Assembly: GCF_023910635.1 (NCBI RefSeq)
Contig: NZ_JAAVVZ010000003.1
Span: 1 to 64,000 of the forward strand
Origin: Sphingorhabdus sp.
GTDB lineage: Bacteria; Pseudomonadota; Alphaproteobacteria; Sphingomonadales; Sphingomonadaceae
Reading direction: 5' to 3'
Length of the DNA: 64,000 bases
Position numbers and translations under genes: made by a program. Below, piece by piece: positions 1 to 8,900 of the stretch. The notes below the pieces were generated by a model. The model did not search any database. It saw only the letters and a list, made by a program, of their open reading frames with translations, and was not told the DNA's origin. Numbering within the stretch: position 1 is the stretch's first letter; each line of letters starts with the position of its first letter.

Positions 1-69
1 AAATGGCCGCCCTTCGACGGACGCAGCCGCTGCGCGACTGCTGCTCAGGGCTACGGTTAAGTCGAAACC

Positions 70-1293
70 TCATTGCGCACTCGCCCTCGGCACCAAGCCC
101 GCGCGGATAACGCGCAGCGCATTTTCGCCCATGACCGCGCGGATTTCGGCTGTAGTAAAGCCTTCGTCCATCAACGCTTGCGTCACCTGAACCAATTGCG
201 AAGTATCAAACCGCACGGTGGTCGCGCCGTCATAATCCGAGCCCAAAGCGACAAATTGAATACCCACCAAATCGCGGACATGCTTCATCGCCTTGGCTGC
301 CGCGCGCGGGTCGGTCGAACACAAGGCGCCATCCCAATACCCAATGCCAATGACGCCGCCGGTCTTGGCCACACCGCGCACTTCGTCGTCGGTCAAGTTG
401 CGGTTAACCTTACACGTCGCCTGCACGCCGCCATGGCTGGAGACGACCGGCCGCGTGGCCATGGCCAGCACTTCTGCGACGCCCGTGTGCGACAAATGGG
501 CGATGTCGATGATCATGCCCTTTGCTTCCATTCGCCGGACAATGTCACGGCCAAAAGGGGTCAGTCCGCCCTTTTTCAGGCCGTGCATGGAACCAGCCAG
601 TTCATTGTCAAAGAAATGGGTCAGGCCAGCCATGCGGAAACCGGCGTCGTAGAGTCGGTCCAAATTGGCGGCCTTGCCTTCAAGATTGTGCAATCCTTCA
701 ATCGTGAGCATTGCGCCGCGAGGAAAAGGGTGATCGGGTGGTGGAGCATCCGGCCCATGATATTCCGCAATTTTGGCCACTCCAAGTGCGTCATCAACCA
801 AAAACCAGGGCACTAAATTGCGATCATTATAAACAGACACTCGCTGCCTAGCCACCGCAGCGCGTAACTTTTCCGCATGATAAAGCGACCGCTCGACCAG
901 CGAATTCCAAGTCTTTACCGGCTGCAACTGCGCCACGGTCAGCAGTGTTATGTTGTCGCTATCGGCACCATTGCCATCATAATTCTGGCCCTTCGGCGTC
1001 TTCGTCACCGATGAAAACAACTGCAGCGCGACATTGCCTTCTTGCAAACGCGGTAAATCCATATGGCCGCGGCTGGCACGCTCCGTTATGTCACGATCCC
1101 ACATCAGGCTGTCGCTATGCAGGTCAACAATCGTAAGAGTTTGATGAAGCTCTTTCGCCTCATCGCTGACCGCGATCAGCGGCTTGCCGTCAATCTGGTT
1201 CATTGACCCTTCGACATAGCCCGGCAGGAAGCCAAAGAATCCTACAGCAGCAGCGGCAATCAACGTCGCCGGTATCCAGATTTTTTTACGCAT
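70..1293 (-). CDS. Membrane/renal-type dipeptidase, peptidase family M19
   Basis: Zinc-dependent hydrolase of dipeptides, probably acting outside the cytoplasmic membrane: residues 7-23 form a hydrophobic N-terminal signal or anchor. The M19 metal site is visible as VDLHSDS (about 57-62), the bridging glutamate in LTIEGLHN (about 200), and histidines in DIAHLSH and VVSSHGG; a late GSDYDG matches the family. 407 residues is the usual length, so the gene looks intact. It is the last gene of a minus-strand run purE-purK-folA-dipeptidase with 24 bp between it and folA, which suggests co-transcription without an obvious functional link. Substrate unknown; cell-wall D-dipeptides are a common guess for bacterial members. 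Confidence 0.9.
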   Translation of the reverse strand: MRKKIWIPATLIAAAAVGFFGFLPGYVEGSMNQIDGKPLIAVSDEAKELHQTLTIVDLHSDSLMWDRDITERASRGHMDLPRLQEGNVALQLFSSVTKTPKGQNYDGNGADSDNITLLTVAQLQPVKTWNSLVERSLYHAEKLRAAVARQRVSVYNDRNLVPWFLVDDALGVAKIAEYHGPDAPPPDHPFPRGAMLTIEGLHNLEGKAANLDRLYDAGFRMAGLTHFFDNELAGSMHGLKKGGLTPFGRDIVRRMEAKGMIIDIAHLSHTGVAEVLAMATRPVVSSHGGVQATCKVNRNLTDDEVRGVAKTGGVIGIGYWDGALCSTDPRAAAKAMKHVRDLVGIQFVALGSDYDGATTVRFDTSQLVQVTQALMDEGFTTAEIRAVMGENALRVIRAGLVPRASAQ

Positions 1294-1317
1294 AATCCAC
1301 CCTATGACCCCCGACGT

Positions 1318-1815
1318 TTACGCCGCAGCCCGCCGCAACAACGTTACAAAATCATAGGCAGGAGCGCCGCCTTTCGCTGCATGGCTATCCCGGGCAATTT
1401 CTTGCCAGACCGACATGTCAAACGCGGGGACGGTCGCATCACCATCGGGACTGGCCGCGATTTCGGTGAGCTCAACGCGGTCCGCCAGCGGCAGGAACAG
1501 GCCATAGATTTCGGCCCCACCGATGACGCAGACATGCGGCCCATTGGCGCACTTCAATGCTTCCTCGACCGAATGCACAACTTCAGCGCCCTCCTCTTCC
1601 CAATCATGGTCGCGGGTAAGCACAATGTGGCGGCGGCCCTCCAGCAAGCCCGGCAGGCTATCAAAGGTCTTGCGGCCCATGATCATGGGCCGCCCCTTGG
1701 TCACTTGCTTGAAATGGCGCAGGTCGGCCGGGATATGCCATGGCATGCCGCCATCCTTCCCGATTGTTCCATTAAAGGCGCGGGCGAGGACAAGAACGAT
1801 TTCGGGATGATTCAT
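1318..1815 (-). CDS. folA: Dihydrofolate reductase
   Basis: Reduces dihydrofolate to tetrahydrofolate with NADPH; cytoplasmic; feeds purine, thymidylate and methionine synthesis. The 165-residue protein has the family hallmarks: NGTIGKDGGMPWHIPADL (about 15-32, with the W and D of the substrate loop), the cofactor site MGRKTFDSLPG and the VIGGAEIY glycine turn (about 95-103). It starts 24 bp after the stop of purK, consistent with an operon joining purine synthesis and folate supply. No sign of damage. Confidence 0.95.
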   Translation of the reverse strand: MNHPEIVLVLARAFNGTIGKDGGMPWHIPADLRHFKQVTKGRPMIMGRKTFDSLPGLLEGRRHIVLTRDHDWEEEGAEVVHSVEEALKCANGPHVCVIGGAEIYGLFLPLADRVELTEIAASPDGDATVPAFDMSVWQEIARDSHAAKGGAPAYDFVTLLRRAAA

Positions 1816-1839
1816 GTCCTTCGTCTTGCCGACTTTTTC

Positions 1840-2910
1840 TTACCTATACAAGCGGGTGACGTGGCCTATTTTTCGGCCGGGTCTTGCTTCTGCCTTGCCA
1901 TATAGATGCAGATGCGCCGCCGGATCAGCCAGAATTTGTTCAAAGCGATCGCCATCGTCGCCAATCAGGTTTTCCATTTCGACGCGTTTCGCCAAGGTTT
2001 CGGTGGCTCCAAGCGGGAGCCCGCAAATGGCACGAATATGGTTTTCAAACTGGCTCGTGACTGCGCCCTCGATGGTCCAATGTCCGCTATTGTGCACGCG
2101 GGGCGCGATTTCGTTGAACAAGGGGCCTATCGCGCTGGCGAAGAATTCAGCGGTAAAGACGCCGACATAATCCAGCGCCGATGCGACCGCCGATGCCATA
2201 TCACGCGCCGCTTGTTGCTGGCTTTCGACCAAGGGCCCGGCCGGCAGTGTCGATTTCGCGAGGATGCCACCGATATGCAGATTTTGCGAACTGTCCCAAA
2301 AACGGATTTCACCATCTTGGCCACGCGTTAATATGACCGAGAATTCCGCATCAAACGACACCATGGCTTCGGCAATGAGCGGCTGTCCGCCTGTGCGTTC
2401 CCACGCACCCTTTATGTCACCCTCGTCCATGATCCGCGACTGGCCTTTGCCGTCATAGCCGAAGCGAATGGTTTTCAGGATGCACGGGGTGCCTACAGCC
2501 GCAATCGCAGCGGTTAGGGCGCTTTCGTCCTGCGCAGTCGCAAACTCGGCGGTTTTCCCGCCAAGTGCGCGGACAAACTGCTTTTCGGCTGCACGATCCT
2601 GCGCCACTTCAAGTGCCTTGAGCGGCGGGTATACCGGAACAAGGCCAGTGATCGATTCGAGCGGCGTCACGGGTACATTTTCAAATTCGAATGTCACCAC
2701 GTCGCAAGCCATTGCAAACGCCTTCAGCGCGACCAGATCATCATATTCGGCGACCGTATAAGCGGCCGTGACATCGCAGGCGACATTGTCCCCGGGCGGC
2801 GCATAAATATGGCAGCGATAACCCAATTGCGCAGCCGCAGTCGCCAGCATACGGCCAAGCTGACCACCGCCCAATACGCCAATCGTCGATCCGGGGGGTA
2901 ATGCCGCCAT
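1840..2910 (-). CDS. purK: N5-carboxyaminoimidazole ribonucleotide synthase
   Basis: ATP-grasp enzyme converting AIR, bicarbonate and ATP to N5-CAIR in purine synthesis. GVLGGGQLGRMLATAA (about 12-27) is the characteristic N-terminal nucleotide fold of PurK; ILKTIRFGYDGKGQ is the ATP-grasp segment, and FNEIAPRVHNSGHWTIEG (about 265-282) carries the conserved metal and substrate residues. The 356-residue length is normal. It follows purE by 9 bp; the two enzymes act consecutively and are almost always adjacent. Confidence 0.95.
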   Translation of the reverse strand: MAALPPGSTIGVLGGGQLGRMLATAAAQLGYRCHIYAPPGDNVACDVTAAYTVAEYDDLVALKAFAMACDVVTFEFENVPVTPLESITGLVPVYPPLKALEVAQDRAAEKQFVRALGGKTAEFATAQDESALTAAIAAVGTPCILKTIRFGYDGKGQSRIMDEGDIKGAWERTGGQPLIAEAMVSFDAEFSVILTRGQDGEIRFWDSSQNLHIGGILAKSTLPAGPLVESQQQAARDMASAVASALDYVGVFTAEFFASAIGPLFNEIAPRVHNSGHWTIEGAVTSQFENHIRAICGLPLGATETLAKRVEMENLIGDDGDRFEQILADPAAHLHLYGKAEARPGRKIGHVTRLYR

Positions 2911-2919
2911 AAATGCGCC

Positions 2920-3408
2920 TTATTCCGGCGTTTCGGCGACCGAAGCCGTCTGTGCCGCGCGCCAAGCGTCCAAGCGTTCGGCCAGCGCGGCATCTTCATT
3001 CGCCAGCATTGCCGCCGCCAAAAGCGCCGCGTTTGTTGCGCCTGCCTTACCAATGGCCAATGTACCAACCGGGATGCCTGCCGGCATTTGCACGATGGAC
3101 AAAAGGCTATCCATGCCGTCCAGCGCCTTGGATTGCACGGGTACGCCCAACACCGGCAGCCGCGTCATGGATGCCGCCATGCCGGGCAAATGCGCCGCGC
3201 CCCCTGCGCCCGCGATAATGCATTTCAAGCCACGCCCGACTGCGCTTTTTGCATAATCATAAAGACGTTCGGGCGTGCGATGCGCAGACACCACCTTGCA
3301 TTCATGGGGAATATTCAGTGCAGCAAGCGTCGCCGAGGCTTCTCGCATCGTCTCCCAGTCCGAACGGCTTCCCATGATGATGCCAATGATCGGCGCTGCG
3401 TCGGTCAT
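2920..3408 (-). CDS. purE: N5-carboxyaminoimidazole ribonucleotide mutase
   Basis: Class I PurE, moving the carboxyl group of N5-CAIR to give [19 protein letters not shown] (about 6-20), [11 protein letters not shown] (about 39-49), and [13 protein letters not shown] with PVLGVPV are the complete substrate-binding signature, including the active-site histidine of AHRTP. 162 residues, normal. It heads the purEK-folA-dipeptidase run; gpmA ends about 100 bp upstream on the same strand, so the promoter should lie in 3409-3511. Confidence 0.96.
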   Translation of the reverse strand: MTDAAPIIGIIMGSRSDWETMREASATLAALNIPHECKVVSAHRTPERLYDYAKSAVGRGLKCIIAGAGGAAHLPGMAASMTRLPVLGVPVQSKALDGMDSLLSIVQMPAGIPVGTLAIGKAGATNAALLAAAMLANEDAALAERLDAWRAAQTASVAETPE

Positions 3409-3511
3409 ATGTCACTCCCCTGACAAGTTCGATGGCCATGGCCTTAGCCTTGTGGTGCCAAAGGCGCAATCCAGCAACGCGGCGTTAACCGCCCGAATGC
3501 TTAAAGTGAAC

Positions 3512-4195
3512 TTAATGCTCGGACAGATAGTAATATTCACCGTTCAGATGGTCGTCCAATTCATAGATGATTGGCTGACCCGTGGGGATTTCCAAGCCGT
3601 TAATGTCGGCATCGGAGATACCCGACAGATGCTTGACGAGCGCGCGCAGGCTATTGCCATGCGCCGAAATCAATACGGTTTTTCCGGCCTGTAATTCAGG
3701 CACTATCGCGCTGTCCCAATAAGGCAGCACACGGTTAATGGTGTCTTTGAGGCTTTCTGACGCCGGAATATTTATACCGGCATAACGCGGGTCATTGGAC
3801 AGGTCATAAGGCGATCCTGGCGCAAGCGGCGGCGGCGGAATGTCGAAACTGCGGCGCCAGATCTTCACCTGATCCGCGCCATGCTTTGCCGCTGTCTCTG
3901 CTTTATCCAGGCCCGTTAGCCCGCCATAATGCCGTTCGTTCAACTGCCAATTCTTCGTCACCGGAACCCACAGGCGCCCCATCGCCTCCAGCGCCAGATT
4001 CAGCGTCTTGATTGCCCGTGTCTGCACGCTGGTAAAGGCGGTGTCGGGCGCGATGCCCTTTTCCTTCATAAGCTCGCCTGCCGCCCAAGCCTCAGCCGCA
4101 CCTTCTTCGGTGACATCGACATCCCACCAGCCAGTGAAGCGGTTTTCAAGGTTCCACTGCGATTGGCCGTGACGGATGAGGATGAGTTTTGGCAT
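3512..4195 (-). CDS. gpmA: 2,3-bisphosphoglycerate-dependent phosphoglycerate mutase
   Basis: Interconverts 3- and 2-phosphoglycerate in glycolysis and gluconeogenesis. The phosphohistidine signature [12 protein letters not shown] is at 4-15, [10 protein letters not shown] at about 88-97, and the second catalytic histidine in [12 protein letters not shown] at about 175. The 227-residue length fits the dPGM subgroup. Upstream (4196-4300) is noncoding and leads into a repeat pair, so this gene probably has its own promoter. Confidence 0.95.
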   Translation of the reverse strand: MPKLILIRHGQSQWNLENRFTGWWDVDVTEEGAAEAWAAGELMKEKGIAPDTAFTSVQTRAIKTLNLALEAMGRLWVPVTKNWQLNERHYGGLTGLDKAETAAKHGADQVKIWRRSFDIPPPPLAPGSPYDLSNDPRYAGINIPASESLKDTINRVLPYWDSAIVPELQAGKTVLISAHGNSLRALVKHLSGISDADINGLEIPTGQPIIYELDDHLNGEYYYLSEH

Positions 4196-4297
4196 GAGAG
4201 GCTCCTGAATCGTATCCCCGCGCCCTAACGCAAGTTCGCTAAATCGCCAAGGTCATGAAACGACTGAAGGGGTTTTCGTGCAGATTCCTGTTCAACT

Positions 4298-4418
4298 CCC
4301 CCTCGTCATTCCCGCGCAGGCGGGAATCCAACGCCTGACTAATCGATTTTCACGCGGTGGTCGAGGATACGGAACGTTCGGGAGTTGGATTCCCGCCTGC
4401 GCGGGAATGACGAGGGGG
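4298..4418. repeat. Inverted pair of the GTCATTCCCGCG palindromic repeat (locus 1)
   Basis: Two near-perfect arms of about 35 bp (4298-4332 and 4384-4418) read CCCCCTCGTCATTCCCGCGC outward and are inverted around a unique 51-bp core. Each arm is itself a short palindrome (CCCGCGCAGGCGGG). The same repeat occurs at 11848-11953 and 12976-13081, always as an inverted pair between genes. The stretch 4196-4629 otherwise holds no credible gene. Confidence 0.9.
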
Positions 4419-4594
4419 GTAAGCGCGTAATATGGTATATGCGCGTTGAGGGTTAAGCCTACAGTTGCAGCCTGAACATCCGTGCTCATTGCTAACATCC
4501 CTGCAAAATGCGTTTCGAGCAAGGCCCGAATTTCAACGCCTGTCAGGTCGTCCTTGCTGATGTGCATCGCAGCTTTCATGTCGGTTGTATCCGA

Positions 4595-4631
4595 TTGACA
4601 AGTTACGATATGTAATATATGGATTACATAT
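4595..4631 (+). promoter_or_regulatory. Promoter with overlapping palindromic operator of the toxin-antitoxin pair
   Basis: TTGACA at 4595-4600, 17 bp, then TATGGA at 4618-4623 is a plausible sigma-70 promoter. Overlying it is an inverted repeat ATATGTAA (4608-4615), 8-bp spacer, TTACATAT (4624-4631), which covers the -10 and the ATG of the toxin gene. This arrangement is expected for autorepression by the antitoxin or toxin-antitoxin complex, and implies a leaderless or very short-leader mRNA. Inferred from sequence only. Confidence 0.6.
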
Positions 4632-4935
4632 GATAGAAGTTCGTCGTACGGAAACTTTTGATCGGTGGCTGCGAAAAGTCGGCGATTCAAATGCGAGGGC
4701 GCGGATTCAGGTCCGGATAGACCGGCTGGCGCGCGGTCTGTTCGGCGACGTGAAGGATATCGGCAACGGCCTAAGCGAACTTCGGATCGACTATGGGCCG
4801 GGCTATCGGGTTTATGTGATGCGACGGGGCAATGTCCTGATCATCCTGTTGTGCGGCGGCGACAAGCGGACACAGAATAATGACATCAAACTGGCGAGGG
4901 CCATAGCCGATGAATGGAAACGGAGCGACTCATGA
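4630..4935 (+). CDS. RelE/ParE-superfamily toxin (HigB-type addiction module killer)
   Basis: Small basic protein of 101 residues beginning IEVRRTETFDRWLRKV. The features NARARIQVRIDRLARG, DIGNGLSELRIDYGPGYRVYV and a C-terminal ILLCGGDKRTQNNDI are the standard pattern of the addiction-module killer branch of RelE toxins, which act as mRNA nucleases. The internal ATG at 4630 was chosen because the family starts MIEV and because the operator palindrome lies just upstream; the in-frame ATG at 4585 would add 15 non-family residues. Its stop overlaps the antitoxin start by 4 bp (ATGA). The toxin-first order is typical of the HigBA group. Confidence 0.9.
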   Translation: MIEVRRTETFDRWLRKVGDSNARARIQVRIDRLARGLFGDVKDIGNGLSELRIDYGPGYRVYVMRRGNVLIILLCGGDKRTQNNDIKLARAIADEWKRSDS

Positions 4936-5210
4936 TCGAAACAAAACCTTATGACAGTGCCGATTATCTCGACAGCGAAAAAGCAATCGTCGCCTATCTG
5001 AAAGTTGTGTTTGAAGAAGGGGATGCTGACGACATCCGTGCGGCGCTTGGTGCGGTGGCGCGAGCGCGCGGGATGACGGGGCTATCGAAGGAAACCGGAG
5101 TTGCGCGCGAGGCGCTTTACAAAGCGCTTGGCAAAGAAGGAAACCCAACTTTAGATACGCTGTTGGCGGTAACGCGGGCTTTGGGGGTCAAGTTGTCTGT
5201 TGCGGCCTAG
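4932..5210 (+). CDS. HigA-type antitoxin, XRE-like HTH
   Basis: 92-residue antitoxin that should bind and neutralise the toxin encoded just before it and repress the shared promoter. ALYKALGKEGNPTLDTLLAV (about 65-84) is the typical C-terminal DNA-binding end of addiction-module antidote proteins, preceded by a helical segment with LSKETGVAREALYKAL, the helix-turn-helix. Start at 4932 is fixed by the 4-bp overlap with the toxin stop; the ATG at 4914 lies inside the toxin gene and adds 6 non-family residues. Tail overlaps the convergent NTPase stop by 4 bp. Confidence 0.88.
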   Translation: MIETKPYDSADYLDSEKAIVAYLKVVFEEGDADDIRAALGAVARARGMTGLSKETGVAREALYKALGKEGNPTLDTLLAVTRALGVKLSVAA

Positions 5211-5749
5211 GCAATGTCAATTTGCCTCATTATGAATTCGACGCGGTCGCGTACTGGCATTCTCGGAATTTCGACTTGCCGGTAGTTAAAATCGGTCAAT
5301 GTTTCGCAAATCAAATGATATTCCTTTACGGCTGCGGAAAAATCATGGCGACGCTCCGCATCGTCGACAAACAATTCGGGCCAAGGCGGTGTTACAAAAA
5401 CCGGATCACTATATCTTCGCCCGCCGACTTCATCTTTGAATGCCAAAAAAGCTTGGGAGTCAGATGACCGCCAATACGCAAGTGCCTCGATAAATCCTCG
5501 GTCAAAAAAGGTGGGTCTATCGAGGTCGTTGACGTGGTCAAACTGTTCAATTGAATCTTGCGAAAGACGGCGAACAAACGAAGTCATGTCCAGCCAAGGC
5601 AAAATCTTACCCCCAATAGCAAGCTGCTCCTGAACAATCATTCGCCCTGCCTCCGGCACGACAGCATACCCCTTGATCAATAGAGCATCGATCAAGCTAG
5701 ACTTCCCGCCGCCTGAACACCCCGTGATAAGATACCGGCTGCTTGCCAA
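5207..5749 (-). CDS. AAA_28-type P-loop NTPase
   Basis: 180-residue predicted ATP/GTPase of the AAA_28 group (NadR-kinase-like fold). Walker A is GCSGGGKSS (10-18) next to LITG; FFDRGFIEAL (about 82-91) resembles the Walker B/DR region of small kinases. The start is TTG at 5749, directly abutting a TGA at 5750-5752 that ends a decayed M14 carboxypeptidase, so the original order was carboxypeptidase then NTPase with no gap. A second, truncated copy of its first 36 residues lies at 10582-10689. Function of the family is not established; the pairing with an M14 peptidase suggests a shared role. Confidence 0.75.
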   Translation of the reverse strand: MASSRYLITGCSGGGKSSLIDALLIKGYAVVPEAGRMIVQEQLAIGGKILPWLDMTSFVRRLSQDSIEQFDHVNDLDRPTFFDRGFIEALAYWRSSDSQAFLAFKDEVGGRRYSDPVFVTPPWPELFVDDAERRHDFSAAVKEYHLICETLTDFNYRQVEIPRMPVRDRVEFIMRQIDIA

Positions 5750-5823
5750 TCAAACCATCTCCGCCAAGGTCGCGAGGCATTCGCGGAAGTGAAGCCATTG
5801 CGCGAATTCCGAAACCTTGTCCT
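5750..5823 (-). pseudogene. Internally deleted relic of an M14 carboxypeptidase gene
   Basis: Read on the minus strand this short stretch encodes SEFAQWLHFR joined directly to [10 protein letters not shown] and a TGA stop. In the intact gene at 10690-11826 [10 protein letters not shown] lies near the N-terminus (about 36-45) and [10 protein letters not shown] is the extreme C-terminus, so about 320 codons have been removed at a short CGCG homology. The stop touches the TTG start of the intact NTPase. This is the gutted partner of a duplicated carboxypeptidase-NTPase pair. Confidence 0.8.
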
Positions 5824-5921
5824 GGCAGGCTCTCCAACCTTGCGACCATGCACCAGCATCCGGGCCCAGCGCATAAATTGTAGGCATCAATCGACTGAAA
5901 CCTACGCCTACACGAAGGACA

Positions 5922-8900
5922 TTAACCCGTCACATCCACCACATTGTCATCCGAATTTTTGTCGATGTAAAAATTATACGGATCGACCCCGGCAAATTTC
6001 GGTTTAATTTTTGAGGTGATGACAATTGTCTGCACGCCGTTCTTTACTGGCTTGCGTTCGATAGAGACCACGTCATTCTTACCGAACGCGCCGATGCCCG
6101 GGCGACCCCCAAATAGACCGATTTCGATTGATTCTGCCAGCGGCGCGGACTTTTCATTGCCCTTGGCGTCGGCATAATATTTGGCTGCTTCGACGCTAAT
6201 CGACGTCTGCCACAAGCCGTTCGCTAACTTTGCGGTCTTAGCCTCTTTCGCCTTCAAATCGTAAATCGTGATCTTCTCGAACAGGTCGGTAATCAGCGCC
6301 TGTTGTTCGGGCGTGGTGGCTTCCTTGCGCAATTCGGTAATCAGGTCGACCGAGCGGTGGAAAGGAGCGCCCTTGAACTTCCATGTCTGAATAAAGCGAG
6401 CCAGAGCTCTGTTAACTGCGGCTTCGCCCAGCCGTTCCTGCAACAGGTACATGACCAATGAACCTTTGCGGTAATGGACATAGCCCTGATTTTCGACGCG
6501 GTAGAGCGGTTGTTCGCCAATGGCATCCCCCTTGCGTCCGCCCAGATAATTGTCGAGTTCGTATTTCAGGAAACGGCGGATCTTGTCCTTGCCATATAGC
6601 TTTTTCATCACCATCAGCGCCGAATATTGCGCCAGCGTTTCGGACGTTACCGTCACCCCTTGCATGTCGGCGCCGATCACCTGATGCGCCCAATATTGGT
6701 GCGACAGCTCATGCGCGGTAACGTAGGTCACGTAATCAATCGAGTCCTTGTCAGTTACATCAGCGGCAAAGCCGATGCTTTCCGAATAGGGCATCGTCCC
6801 AGCAAAAGCCTGCGCGAACGACTGGTAGCCTGGGAATTCGATGATGCGGGCATGGTCGAACTGATAGGGCCCGAAATTGGCCTGGAAATAATCCAGGCCC
6901 GCCTCAAGTGCGCCAAGCATCGCTGGCACGTTCCAAACGTGGCGCGGGTCATGGTAGATCGACAGCTTGATGCCGTCATGCATGCGCTCGGTAAGCTTAT
7001 ATCGCGCAGACTGCACCGACAGGAAATTTTGAATGGGCACGCTGGAGACGAAATGCGCGGTGCGGCGACCATTTTTGGCACTGTCCGTAAGCTTACGCCC
7101 CGGTGCAATCGGTGTCTGGTCGGCATCGGTCGTAACGGTGATATCGGACATCACCCAATCGGTGCGAACGTAGTTCTCGCGGGTGGCGCTCATGTCTTCG
7201 AGCTTGGCCATGCGAAGTTCCGCGGGAAGGCCTTGACGCCTCCGGACGGTGCGGTCCTGCAGTAAGGCTGACCGGTTCATTCCGATGATCGGCGCAAACA
7301 GGAAATTGTTAACGAACGTCCCGTTGAGGTTAACCTCAGTGGCTGGGGCACCGTTTCGGAAGCCCTTGTGGTGGAGGCGCGACGCGAAATCGAGTGATGC
7401 CTCGCCGCCTGGCTGCAAGGGTTGGTCGAAACGGAAAATGCGGTATCCAAATTTTTTGTCATCCGTCACTAGCTTTGCGCCAGCAAGTGCAAGCTTGGTA
7501 TATTCCACATCACGTTCGCCTTGGCGCACATGCACCTCATATATCGGCGCTGCGGTTTCGTTGCGCATCTGGTAGCTGCCAATCACTTCCATGCGGCGAT
7601 CTTTAGGGAATATCTGCACATCCAGTTCGACCGATTTGACTACCGGACGCGGCAGACTTTCATATTTCAGATATCTCTTTTCATAATCGGCGAGGAATTT
7701 TTCGCCCTCGTCGCTGGTTTCATAGCGGTTGAGGATTTTGAAATTATAATAAGCGTAGCTGCCCGTCCCGATCATCGCCACGACCGCCGCGCCGATCAAT
7801 CCGAGCGGTGCGCCGCGAAGGCCGGGGCGGATGCGCTTTAGGCGGCTGCGCCAGCGTGTGTCCGTGCCACGCGGCCAGACGAGATGCGCGATCACCAACA
7901 GGATGACTCCGAACGCCAGCCAATAAACGCGCAGTACCCAGGCGCCGAAACTGAACCCGCCGCTTCCGTTCATGTCGCTCAGCGGTTCGGCGGGGGTAGC
8001 GCCATAATCGTAAAGCGCGTTCGAATAGCCCAAATTAGAGAGAAAAATCCCCACGATGAAATAGACGAGGAACAGGCCCCAGCCGACATATTTATTCGGA
8101 CTCAATGCTTGGAAAAATACCGCGAGGACAGCAATCATAAGCATCTCAACCGTCACCGGTATGATGAACCAGCCAAAATAGCTGGCAATGCCAAAATCGG
8201 CCGCGCCTTTTATCAGTTGGAAGACAAGGCCGGTTGCCATTGCGGCCACGTTGATGAGCAACAGGACGACAAGGATCGCGAAGACCTTGGGAATGGTGAT
8301 GACCCAATTCGCCGCAGGCGTCGAATCTATGATCTCGCTGATTTTTGCATCGCGCTCGCGCCAGACGAGTTCGCCGCCGTAAAAGATCGCGATGATCAAA
8401 AGGAAAAGCGAGAAGCCCGAGATGATATTTGTGATGATATCTGCGGTGAGTGGGTGCGACGGCGTGCCGTAGAGCGTCTCCGTCAGCCAAAGCCCTGCTG
8501 CAGCATAGATGACCCCAAGCAACAACAGCACAATCAAGCCTGGACTGCGCAAGACCTGCATGATCTCAGTCTTAAGTCGCACCATGAACTGGGCGCGCGT
8601 CGTCGCTCCATCGAAGCGCTGTGTCGCCTTTGTCAACGCAATCTGCGTCGGCGTCGCTTCAACTTCGGACGCCCGCTGCCGCGCCAGTTTCTTCAAAAGG
8701 CGTTTTGATGGTGCACGTTCTTCCATCGAAAAGCGCCAATAGGTCAGCGCCAGCAACACCGCCGAAATTGCCAGAACCAGCCCGCGATTAAACAGAATAT
8801 TATTATCGAGCGGCAGCAACCGCGAATTCATATCGGCTGCGGTCCAGTAGCGCGTTGCTTCCGCCAGCGCGCCGAACCCGAGTGGCTCATACTGCGCCAT

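Noticed and set aside
293-816. Long plus-strand frames antisense to the dipeptidase
   Set aside because: They are codon-position shadows of the M19 gene, whose motifs are complete.
4292-4690. A 132-codon minus-strand open frame
   Set aside because: It runs through both arms of the GTCATTCCCGCG pair and over the toxin promoter; composition is repeat-driven and nothing resembles a protein family.
7884-8708. A 274-codon plus-strand frame inside the permease-peptidase gene
   Set aside because: Charged low-quality sequence with no domain, antisense to membrane segments; a shadow frame.
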